A DNA stretch of 64,000 bases. It comes from Vigna angularis. Its lineage: Eukaryota > Streptophyta > Magnoliopsida > Fabales > Fabaceae. The first letter of the stretch is position 1. The number at the start of each line of letters is the position of its first letter. The translations under genes and the position numbers were made by a program. Below the pieces are notes generated by a model, which saw nothing but the letters and a program-made list of their open reading frames with translations, made no database searches and was not told where the DNA came from. The stretch lies in assembly GCF_016808095.1 (NCBI RefSeq), contig NC_068970.1, positions 52,416,130-52,480,129 on the forward strand. Direction: 5' to 3'. Shown one piece after another: positions 10,226-21,400 of this stretch.

Positions 10226-11396
10226 AATACGCATACCTTGATTTCAATATAAGGGAATGTAGTGTATCATAGAGTATATGATTCGCACTGATCATAAAAT
10301 ATAATATATTTTGTGGATGATTTTAATTGTTAGAATATTATAAAAGATTATATAAAAAAAAGCAAAATGTTGTGATGGATTTTAACTTTTAAATTTCTTT
10401 TTAATAAAAGTACCAATTGTACCGTATACATTTATGAATAGGAGAGAGGACGACCGAACAAGGACAAGTAGATAGATGGTCTCAAACCATATGTATGTTT
10501 AAGCATTGTCTCTAATCAAGTTTACGGTTAAGAGTTATTTATTAGGTATTGGGTCGTCATTACAATTTCGTTAATCATAAGCCAAAATCGAAACCTATAA
10601 ATACTTTGTGAGAGGTAAAAATGTATGTAATTTCATTTATTACGAATTTAAGATTTTAATGTGATCTCAATGGATTAGGTTATTGACTTGACTCTCAAAG
10701 TACCTACAAGTATTGCATGATATTATGTTTAAAGCTTTGGTCCACTTCTTATTTTAATTTAAAATTCTAAAAACTCAATTTTCTTCTTGGTTTTTTTTAA
10801 TTTTTTATTTATTTAAAAGTTATGAGTAAAGGCACTCGCTCTTTTTAAAATAAAGTTCACGCATTTGTCAAGTTCATATTATTGAATGAAATATATTTAT
10901 ATCTTTGGTATTTATTATAAGTTTTAATTCATTTCCAACGGGGTTAGATATAAGAAAGCAAATAATCGTCGAAATGACATAATACACAATTTAATTTTGC
11001 AACGTGGGTTACTTTATTTTGTAGTGTATAAGGGAGGGTGTTGGTGTTGCAGTTGAAGTGGATCATGGAGTCGGTATGTTGGGTAGGTTTGTGCACCTCC
11101 GTTGAGAAGGTATGTATTTTTTGTGAAAGTTATCTTCATTTAGCATTGTAGAGATTGACATGAGTTATTGTGAAATTTGTTTGTCCTATGATGTACAGTG
11201 AATTATACTATGAATATAATTATGGTGAATAGTTTTGTCTTACGAAAATTGATTAAGGTATGTGTGTAAGACGAGGTTCATTATCAGAGTAAATAACATG
11301 TTAACGTCAATGTAAAAAGGTGCGAATTATTTCGATACCGTTTAAGTATTTACTTAGCATGGGAAAAGAGATGAAGATATATCTATTTCATTTATA
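10226..11396. other. Intergenic stretch without a recognised gene
   Basis: AT-rich, with short frames only. A patch near 11,030-11,110 has higher GC and a few potential start codons, but no domain or splice structure could be built from it. Confidence 0.35.
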
Positions 11397-11951
11397 ATGA
11401 ATCTTGTAGAATGTAGCTTTATTTTTCAGCTATATATTTCCATGAGAGCTACAATAGTTACTCAAATTCTGTGTATTAGTTTTTAAAAATGGATCAGCCA
11501 ATATGACATGAAGCCAGTTAGCTCACTAAATCAGTTAAAAACTGGGGGCTAAAATCCAGTTCAAAAATCTGTATATTTAAAGGTGGTGGTTTATTACTAT
11601 TTTTATTCAAAAACATTTTTTAAATAATCAAAGATTGAGTTTTACGTATGTATTTCTATTAACAATTTATTATGAGTTTTTTATGTGTAGGAATTGTAAT
11701 ATGACCCTTAAAATTTTGCATAGCTTATTTTTTTTTATAATTCTTTATTTTAGTTTATCATTTAATATGTTACATAAAATTAAAAATATATTTTAATTAT
11801 TTCTTAACCAGTTATTAAATTGTGTTCATCGGTTTAATAATTGGTCTAGTTTTAAAACATTGCTGTTTGTGGTTCTATTATAAAAAATATAATAATTGAC
11901 TTCTAATATCTAATTAGTAGGAGAAATTTGGTGGACACTCAGGAAAAAAAT
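11397..11951 (+). repeat. Copy of a sequence also found in APC4 intron 11
   Basis: Starting at atgaatcttgtagaatgtag and ending near aaatttggtgga, this segment aligns with 21,460-22,070, inside the intron between APC4 exons 11 and 12. The match runs in the same orientation, with scattered substitutions. A gap of about 40 bases relative to the intron copy follows tttatttttca. It carries no ORF. Confidence 0.75.
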
Positions 11952-11982
11952 GGACAAAGGAAAGAACTCAAATGTCAATATT

Positions 11983-13192
11983 CACTACAAAAATTATTAA
12001 TATTACCAACGGATTTTTATCGACGAATAAATTTTTGTCGGTAAATTTTCATTACCGACGGCTTTATCGACGGATTCTGAATTTTATTTACGACGGCCAA
12101 AAGTCTTCTGTAAATCCGTTGGTAACTGACATACACATTATCGACGGACATTTTCCATCGGTAAATTCGTCGGTAATGTCAATGTCACTTACCGACGGAT
12201 TTACCGAAGGCTTTTGGCCGTCGATAAAAAAAGCGGGAATTTTCCTGCCCATTATTTCACTTACCGACATTACCGACGGATTTACCGAAGGCTTTTGACC
12301 GTCGATAAAAAAAGCGGGAATTTTCCCGTCCATTATTTCACTTACCGACATTACCGACGGATTTACCGAAGGTCCATGTCCGTCGGTAAAAAGAGTGGGA
12401 ATTTTCCCGCCCAAATTCTGGCTCCAGTGTCAATATATGTGGCACAGACGCTTATTTCTCTTCATTTTCTTTACCAACTCAGTTTCACGCCACCACTACT
12501 CATTTATCCTTACCGTCTTGTGGCTTCAGTTCTCTACCATTGCGGGTTGCTCTCCACCATCGCAAGATAGTCTCCACCATCACGGGATGCTCTCAACTTT
12601 TCCGGCGAGCTCCACTTTTCCGGCGAGCTCCACTTTTCCGGTGAGCTCCACTTTTCCAGCAAGCTCAAGTTTTTTGGTGGGCTGTTGTAGAGTTTATTTG
12701 TGCAACATCACCGGTGCTAAACTTTTCCGGCGAGCTCAACTCTCTATGATAAAATGACACATCACCGGTCCTAAACTTTTCCGGCGAGCTCAACTCTCCA
12801 TGATTCCCTATGGTTATTCGCGTGATGCCGTTTTGGTGGCGGAGTTCGTGGAAATGAAAAAAAAAATTTACACAGCGACGAAGGCAGAGGAAGAAGATGA
12901 GCCAGGTCGCGACATTTACCGACGGATTTACCGAAGGCCTAGATCCTTCGGTAATTACCGAAGGCTTTACCGAAGGCCTAGATCCTTCGGTAATTACCGA
13001 AGGCTTTACCGACGGCCAAAAGCCTTCGGTAATTACCGACGAACGAAAAATACATCGGTAAAGTTTACCGACAACGTTTTTATCGACGATATTTTGACTG
13101 TCGGTAAGCCGTCGATAAATGCTAATTACCGACGGATTTTATACATTACCAACGAATTATGACCGTCGGTAATCTCAATCATTCTTGTAATG
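11983..13192. mobile_element. Non-autonomous CACTA (En/Spm-type) element
   Basis: The left end reads CACTACAAAAATTATTAATA. The right end, reverse-complemented, reads CATTACAAGAATGATTGAGA, so the ends are matching inverted repeats with one change in the CACTA box. A 3-bp target duplication, att, flanks it (11,980-11,982 and 13,193-13,195), as CACTA elements require. Both subterminal zones are packed with direct and inverted copies of taccgacgg and taccgaagg, the usual layout of transposase-binding subterminal repeats. At 1,210 bases with no transposase, it depends on an autonomous partner. The interior (12,410-12,910) is GC-richer and unlike the ends. Confidence 0.88.
12598..12670. repeat. 18-bp tandem repeat inside the CACTA element
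   Basis: Four copies of ttttccggcgagctccac, decaying to the right. A longer duplication follows: the block catcaccggtgctaaacttt with cggcgagctcaactct occurs at about 12,708-12,750 and again at about 12,763-12,803. Confidence 0.75.
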
Positions 13193-13195
13193 ATT

Positions 13196-13874
13196 TCCAT
13201 TACTCTTCAAGTTTTAATTGGTGTTAAATAATAATAAGATATGATATATTTTTATAATGGTTATTAACGGTCAACATATGATAAACTATTATATAATAAA
13301 AGTAATTTTTGTAGCAATTTTTAATGATTAGTAATTTTTATTTATGATGATTTTCAACTGTTAAAATGTACAATTTTAACATTTAGAAATACATTTTTTT
13401 AATGCATCTCACTATATATCATATAAAATTTCGATTACTTGTTTTCGTATTATTACTTTTAAAAATAATGTGTTTCATATTATAATTTTTTTTTCTTAAA
13501 AAATATTCATTCAACTCCCTAATATTTATGACACATTAAATCATTTTAAAAAAGACATAACTAATATATATAATAATCCGCATAAATGAATCACGTCGAC
13601 ATCTGCTACGGTTAAAATTTAAAAACTTGTTATAAAATATAACGTTATATTTTTTTTCCCAATTTGTTATGTAAAAAAAGTGTATAAATATAACTGAAAG
13701 TCCTGAAGGTTAGGATGTTTAACAAGTTATATTAGTGATAAAGATCAAAGTACTCATCTTATTCATTAAGTTATTTCAAACATGCAACACGGATTGTATT
13801 GATAGAATAACATAAAATACTAGTTTCTCCTTATTTCTTCATAGGTTTATTCACTTATAGAATTGGATGAAATC
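13196..13874. other. AT-rich spacer between the CACTA element and the LysM gene
   Basis: No gene is seen. The last 150-200 bases would contain the 3' untranslated region of the minus-strand LysM gene. Confidence 0.35.
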
Positions 13875-14298
13875 TCATGGTGCAACTCCATTCACGCACA
13901 CCCATTGACCAACAAAGATAAAGTTACAGTTTATATTGGGATTGATAAGAAGGAAGTCACGCTCTTGCAGATTGAAACCTTGAAAGATGCTCGTGCAAGT
14001 TTCACCTTCTTCCACGCCATGAACAGCCTTGCATGTTACACCTCCAACTGCATGCACATTAAATTCAAAACAATTTTTCCATAATGATTTATTCAAACAA
14101 TTGTGTTATCCCTGATCATACGTACCCTCACGTAGAGTGCCAATTATTTAAACTTATTAGCAATTAAATCACAAACCAATTATATGTAAAAGTAGTAATT
14201 AAAACAGTTGGAGATTTACCCGCTGGAGTTACCACAAGAAGGAACACGACGAGAAGAGATAAGAGTATAAGAGCAAAGCTGGTGACTGTGGACTTCAT
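13875..14298 (-). CDS. Small secreted LysM-domain protein
   Basis: Two exons: 14,298-14,220 and 14,047-13,875, with a 172-base GT-AG intron (GCGG|GTAAAT, ATGCAG|TTGG). They encode 83 residues. Residues 1-26 form a hydrophobic signal peptide (MKSTVTSFALILLSLLVVFL). The mature part is a single LysM domain, about residues 30-79. It contains GETCTSIFQGFNL, a DFLLINPNINC block and FVGQWVCV, with cysteines at 32, 44, 67 and 77 that could form two disulphides. LysM domains bind N-acetylglucosamine polymers such as chitin, so an apoplastic role is plausible. The ligand is not shown by the sequence. There is no kinase domain, GPI signal or membrane anchor. Small one-domain LysM proteins of this form occur widely in plants with little functional data. 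Confidence 0.82.
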
Positions 14299-14377
14299 TC
14301 TTGCTCTTCCAAGCTCCTTTTCAATTATCTGACTCTGATGTTATAAGAGGTGTGATTTTAGAATGTGTGGATATTAG

Positions 14378-14388
14378 TTTATATAGAG
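14378..14388 (-). promoter_or_regulatory. TATA box of the LysM gene
   Basis: The minus strand reads ctctatataaa about 80 bases before the ATG, a spacing that fits a TATA box with a short leader. Confidence 0.55.
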
Positions 14389-15485
14389 GAGAGATTAGGA
14401 GTTCAATCTGCATTAAAAATGAAAGCCGGTTTATTAGTGTTAATTTCTAGGCATAAACATATATAATATTGTATGTAATTGACATTGGTGGATACGTCTG
14501 ACATGCATGTTGTCTGTGGCTGGCCACGCGGTTCAAAATCTCACCCACTACATGATACGCTTGAAACAGTTCCTATAACTGGAAGAAGACGTAGTATTCT
14601 TTCTTTTTAGTTTAATATAATATGAAAAATAAAATAGGCTTGGATTTGTTTTTTATTATTGTAAAACAAGGGATTTTCTTTTTATTTTACTTTATATATT
14701 TTTAATTTGCTCATTTAATCCTCATAACTATATAACTATATCCTTTTGGTTTTAATGAAAAATTCATTAAGTTCTCATACATACATTCTTTTGGTAACAA
14801 TAGAATAACACATTTTTATATTTATTTAACACATAATATAAAAATAAAATAGTTATAATAGAGTAAATATTTTATATTTTTATAAAATAAAAAATAAAAA
14901 AATAGTGTAAAATGAATATAAAAAGCTTTTATATGTTAAATTATATTTCTTTTTTTAGTTTTTTTATGAAAAGTGATTTTGTTCTTTACATTCAAATGAC
15001 ACGTGCTATGTGTGGGTTCCAAGATGACAGTAAGTAAAAGAGTAATTTGGGAAGTTGAAAATTGATAGAATAATAAGGAAAAGAAAAAGAAGATTGCATT
15101 GAAATGGGAGAGCCGGAAGGTAATTTTCCGAGTTCGATATTTGGAAGAAGGGGATATAATTTTTTTCGCAACCAGAATGGGGTTAGGGTTCTTGGTGGGA
15201 GTTCGCATTGCGATTTGAAGGTTGGTTTTGGAAAGAAATTTGAAGGCAACAGAGTGCACTGAAATTTCGTCTGGTATAGTTGGTGCACTTGGAAGAAGGG
15301 GAAGTGGTGTGTATTTTCGATTTCAGTGGTGCATTGGCGAGGTTTTTGTTCGTCTGGTCTTAACCACCCTCACTTCACTGCTTAGGGTTTTACTTCACTC
15401 GCGCCATTCGCACTTTACTTCCGTTAATATTGTTTAATCAGTATACATTTAGAACTTTCTCGGAAGCTCAGTGTTTCCGTTAGAC
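14389..15485. other. Divergent intergenic region between LysM and APC4
   Basis: This holds the promoters of two genes reading away from each other. The left half is AT-rich. From about 15,000 it becomes less AT-biased and should contain the APC4 promoter and leader. Open frames on both strands at 14,936-15,437 show no domain, and I regard them as chance. Confidence 0.4.
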
Positions 15486-18400
15486 ATGGAAACTGATGAA
15501 TCCTCTCGCATGCTTCCCTTCCAGCTTCAATTCGATAAACCCCTCGCTTCTCAGGTTTTGTCAATTTAACTTTCACATTTGGGTCACTGTTAAGCTATCT
15601 CCATGCCGTTTTAAAAGTTTGTTAGATTTTATGAACGACTTATGAATCATAGATCACGATTGCGGAGTGGAATCCGGAGAAGGACTTGCTCGCTATGGTT
15701 ACTGATGACTCCAAGATCCTGCTCCATCGTTTCAATTGGCAACGGTTATGGACCATAGCTCCAGGTCTCTCTTTCTCTCACTTGTTTTCTTCTGTTTATT
15801 TGATTTTAAATAGACGGTGAAAATTGCTATACTTGAATGTTCGGTGTTTTTGATGCCTTGTGAAGTGCTTACAATTTGGAAATGTGTTGAAACGATAAGC
15901 CACGCGTTGTTCTGGCTTTTCTTTTGGAATTCGAAGTTATAGTCGCGTACTAAATGCTGCTTCAATTGCTTGCTTCGGTGGTCATGGAATGTTTCTTTGC
16001 CTTGTAGGAAAATGCATCACATCCTTGTGTTGGCGTCCTGATGGAAAAGCAATTGCTGTTGGGCTTGACGACGGGATGGTGTCACTGCATGATGTTGAGG
16101 TGGGTGCTTTGTTTTGGGTTTTTTATAAGTAATCTTTTTAGTCCGTTGTTCTTGATTGCTTTGATTTTTCTTTTGTAATACTTCTGGTTATGTTATGTGT
16201 TAATAAATGTTTTATTTGATATGACACATCTAAAGAAAAAAATGTACGTGTGGAACTTCTAAGAGTTCCAGGACTGAGTTTTTATTATTAGGCGTGCGGG
16301 TTAAGCAAGCTACTTAACGTTTAGTCTCACTTATAATTCATGTAGCATTGATCATCTTGCTCTGTGCTTTTACCATTTTGAGACATTGTTGAATATCTCT
16401 ACTAATACTGATCTTAACTGAGGATCAAGGCTTCTACTTGTTCAAGATTACTTTTGTAATATGGTTTTTGAAATTTGCTAGTCTAACAAGTAAGTGATTG
16501 GATATTCTTCTATCTGAGGAAGAGTTATCAATAAAAGGCCAACCATGGTTAGTATTAGTAATTCTGTTGGTTTCTTAGCAGGATGGGATAAAAGCTTAGA
16601 ATCATGTTTATCTGATATATAAAGTGTCTGCAGGTTTCAAAGTTGGGTAGAATAGATTTTGGTAGATTTGATTGTAAACGGTGGAATGTAATTGAAATAG
16701 TGTCCAAATTAATCTTAGTCATATATTTTGCATTGGAACATCTTTATGGTGAAAGGATTTTGAACATTAAAATTACAGGCCCTAAGTGGATCTGTTCATT
16801 TTTAATGGTGCTTTTATTTCTCTGTCTGCGTGTGGATAGAGTCTGTGGTTTATTTCCTTTTCTTTTTTCTGTAACATAACTAATTTTTATATTTCCTATA
16901 AGCAGAATGGAAAGCTGCTAAGAAGCTTAAAATCACATTGCGCAGCCATTATATGTCTCAACTGGGAGGAGGAAAGTCAGCTCATTACAGTATGTTCTTT
17001 TCTATGTGATGGCCACTCTTGGTATTTAGTTTGGTTGATCAATTTTGATTCAGAGGAATGTCTTGAAGATACTTGTTATCTACTATAATATGGTTTCTAT
17101 GTGTACCTTTATTTAGCAAAATCGAAGTGAGATATGATGCTTAGGCATGTGTTAAAACTATGGATATTATTTTTTACTTTGTTGATTCAATTGTCGTATG
17201 CTCTAAATAGAAAATAGTTAGTTCTTGTGATTTAGTTGGTAGTATTAGAGTTAAGAATGGGAAGAATCTGTAAAATAAATGGTGGAATTAAATACAAAAG
17301 ATGCAAGAGGTACACAATGTCAACTTTAAACATCAATTCCATTCTTTTGGTTTATTGTTTCTCATATTCCTGCATGATTATTAAAACTTATGTTCCAAAC
17401 TAAAACACGGACACATTATATTTGGAAAGAAAATATACCTGAGTACCATCCCACATCAATGCTTCATATATTGGTGCTGTTGAGAGGGAGGAAAATTGAG
17501 AGGACCTGGGAATGAATGTCTTGACTGTACTGTGAAGATCTTGTATATGATGAGTCTGGATGTTTTGACTGGATGTTCTACTTTATTTTTCTTTTCGTCC
17601 TCTATCTTAATCTTTCCTCCTTAAATTTTCTTCTAGGATGACCATGGTTATACTTCTAAGTATGAAGATAGAACCTCTCGTTTCTTTCCTCCTGCTCCAA
17701 GAGTTCCTCGGATGCCTGGGTTGGTTTCTGGTGATAATGGGTTCATGGATGATAGTGAAGATTCATTTCAGGAGCTGTCAAATTCTTCTCACCAACGATT
17801 CAACATCCTATGCAGTGCAGATAAAGATGGAAATATTTATTTTAGTATATTTGGAATCTTCCCTATAGGGAAAGTTGTAAGTCGTTGTCTCTCAGAAATT
17901 AGCATTTTTTTATTATATAAATTAATTATGAGGTGTGATGGGGAATGACATCCTAGGCTTTTGGGCTTGTGTTAGTTAATATATTAAGTTAATATATCAT
18001 TTATTTACCGTTTCTTCTTTCAAGCAGTTTAGTTTTTGTTTTAAATCCTAGTGTATGGGGGACCTACATGGTTGTCTGTCAAGATCGGAAGATTATGATT
18101 TAATTGTGGTTTAATCTGCAGCATAACTAATATTTGATTACTAAAGTGACTAAAATGATCTCTTAATTAGTTACTATTGTGGTGTCATTGATTCATGTGG
18201 TCCCAAGTCCTGTTATATACTGTTTTCTGTTCATATATTTTCCTTATTGGTTAGTAAGCTTAACATGCGTTTTTACTGTGAGAAATTTATTACATGGTTG
18301 AGATTTTAGGAATTGACAGATAGACTTGACAAAGGTGGGGGTACATATTTTATTAGCGGGATTTTAAATAATTTTGTATGGCGTTAAAAAGCAACTTTGC

Positions 18401-21400
18401 TTTGGTGTAGTATTAGATATTACTTAATTAACTAAGAAGATATTGCTAATAACATTGGAAGATAGGATACATTACCTTTTGTTGATGTTTCTTCTGTTAA
18501 AGCCAATATAATATTAAGAGAGAAACACTCGTAAAATAATTAATACTAAACATTAATATCAAGTTAGACTTGTCTGTTTCTCTGTTACCTTTATATTTTT
18601 TGCCTTTTTTAGTTAATATTAGAACATCTTGTGGTTATTTCCTTTCAGAACATACACAACCTCACTTTTCCTACTTGCCATGATGGTGCAGAAACGACTA
18701 ACAGAGTTTCAAATGCTTCTATACAGAAGGTAGATTCTCTTTTGTTTTGATCACTGAACTTCATTTGCCTTCCAGTTCCATTTAGTTGGTGACCAAATTT
18801 GGAAAACCCTAAACTATATCTTGATGCTTAAAATTAACTAGTTGATTAATTAACATCCTAATGCGCATTTTAAAATTTTGAAATATGAGAAGGGCAAATT
18901 AAAATACAATCAAAGAAGCAGAAGAACTACATCAAAAACTTTTTATGGATGACTGCAATGATGTTTGAAATTCTTCCAAAAGATTAATGGTAAATAAATT
19001 AGTGAATCTAGTTCTGCTGTCTCGATCTTATGGTCAAAGAGGAGATTCCATGTTCAATATATTGATGCATCAGTCATGAATGAATCAGTGAAGAAAAAAT
19101 ATGGTTTATATATATTTTTGGTCTCTGTAAAATTAACAAGTTTTTAATAGTTTTTTTTCATCTCTGTAGAATTTGAAATCAGTCTTTATAATTTCTGTGA
19201 ATTTTGTGTTCGTCCCTGTAGAATATTTTATTTCATTTTATTTTCATCCCTTTAAAATTTTAAATCACTGATTTTAAGAGTTTTTTTAGGTGATACATGT
19301 AGCCATTATATTTCAACACTAGTATGTGTAATTGGGAATGGTGATTTTCAATTTCAAAGGGAGCAAAAACAAAGAATTTTTTTTTGGAGACCAAACTCAA
19401 AACTCAGTTTATGGGACTAAAAACATATTTAAGTAAAAAATTATTGAGCCTTCAACTTGCATAAGTTAATTAATGCCTGTCATGAACCAAATCCTGAAAA
19501 AGGCTTGAGCTTTAGGTGAAGCAACGTGAATGGTTCTATATTTCATTACTAATTCCGCCTTAAATGTGAGAGCCTTTTGTGCTTTAAGTGTAGATAATGC
19601 ATAAGCCTCCCTACCTTGTGTCAAAACGGAGCTTGTTATCAGAAGAATGAAGGTAGCTAGGATCAAATTCTAGTTTACCCAACATAGAGGTTCTAATATA
19701 ATGCAGAAAATAACTCTCGCAAAAGCATAAGCTGATAGATAAAGGACATGACTGGTTTTGTTATGTTCCCCCTGGGAACTTACTCATGGAAGCTGTGTTG
19801 TTACATGTCACTAGGTTGCATTATCAAAAGATCTCTGTCGTTTGATAGTCATGTGCTCAGGGGATCTTGTTAAAGTTGGTGCTGACTTGGGAGAAACTGA
19901 CATGGCTGGGTACAATGAGCATGGTCTGCATTGCTTAGCCCTGAACACTACTATATTTTGGAATAGGTAAAAATTCTGAGAAATGGATGCTTTGCTATTA
20001 CATTCTTTTTTCTTTGTAACATTTAAAACCTTTTCCCTTAATGACAATTGCAAATGAAATTTGGCATCTTATTTCTGCAATTTGATCCCTTCTATCTTTT
20101 TTACAGGAAAAATGAGCTTCATCAAGTAGCTCAACAAGCTTCTAACATTGAGGATTTGACTGAGGTTGTTCGCACATCATTATCAGTTATGTGTAGGCAG
20201 TGGTCTGATGCCATGAACACATTCCAGGAGAAATTTAACTCTTTGTCTACTCTGATTATAAATCATGGTAACTGAATAAGACTTATGGAATTTGTTTTAG
20301 TCATTACACTCACTTTAATTTACTTGTTCCTGTCTTGGATTACTAGGACTTGATTCCTCACCCCAAGAGGAGCTTCTGAGCCTTTTGGGTGGTGCAAGGA
20401 CTAGCCCACCAGTTCATCAATTTCTCGTTAACACTCTGGGAGAAGTGGTATACTTACAGTCTTATATAGTTGCATTCCTCTTTGTGGATGTAGTTTTCAT
20501 TCAGCAACATATTTTCTTTACAGGGTGTCAAGCGTATTTCAAAGGTTCTCTCTGGTGCAGGCAAAGAACTTCAACGTATTGTCTTGGACCACCTCCAGGT
20601 ACAATATACATCAATGTTTACCAATAAGGAGAAACATATTGTTTGAAAGCAAATATTTTAAAATTTGTCATGGCAAACAACTTCCTGTTACACCCTTTTG
20701 TAGTCTTTTTCAAAGACAATGAAAAGTTTTTTTTTTTTTTCTTTCTTCTATAACTTTTCTCCAAACCTCATTAATGGGTTTGAGCTACGTCATTATTTCA
20801 CTCCCACCGTGTATTAACAAAGTAGGCATTGTAGGCAAGTCTGCTCCTATCACAATAATTTAGGTCTTCAGAGGCTGTCCCCTGTGGCCAGCTTGAAGGG
20901 GCTTAAGTTCGATGTTGTCCGGAAGAATTGGGGCAGCAATTATAGTTATAAAGTTCTAGTTTTGTTGTCACACAGGGTCCTTCATATAATTGGCTGACCT
21001 TTCTAGAAGAAAATGGGTAGCTTCACTTACTTTAATAACATTGACAGGGAATTACCATGAGATTAAAACACAAAAGGTGAAATGGTAGGGTATTGAATAA
21101 ATTGTTAGGTGATATAAAAATTCCTGCGTATTCATGCAATCTCCTGAACTTTTACTGTTCCATTCTTGACATGGGATTAGAAGTTCATTTACTTTTGAGT
21201 TTATTCAGTATTTGTACACACTTCACTTAAGCTCTCATGGAAGTTTAAATGTATTTTTCAGCCTGCTGTAGAAGTTATTGCATTCAGAATAGGAGAACTA
21301 AGAGGGCTTTCAAGATGGCGAGCACGCTATCACAGCATTGGCTTGGATGAATCACTTATTAACAATGCAACAGAAAAGGCTGGTACGCTACTTGTACAAG

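Noticed and set aside
12088..13162. Several ORFs of 100-120 codons on both strands in the 12-13 kb region
   Set aside because: They arise from the regular taccgacgg subterminal repeats of the CACTA element, and the peptides are repeats of the same few residues.
14936..15437. Overlapping ORFs on both strands upstream of APC4
   Set aside because: No domain, no partner exons and a low-complexity composition. They lie in the APC4 promoter or leader zone.
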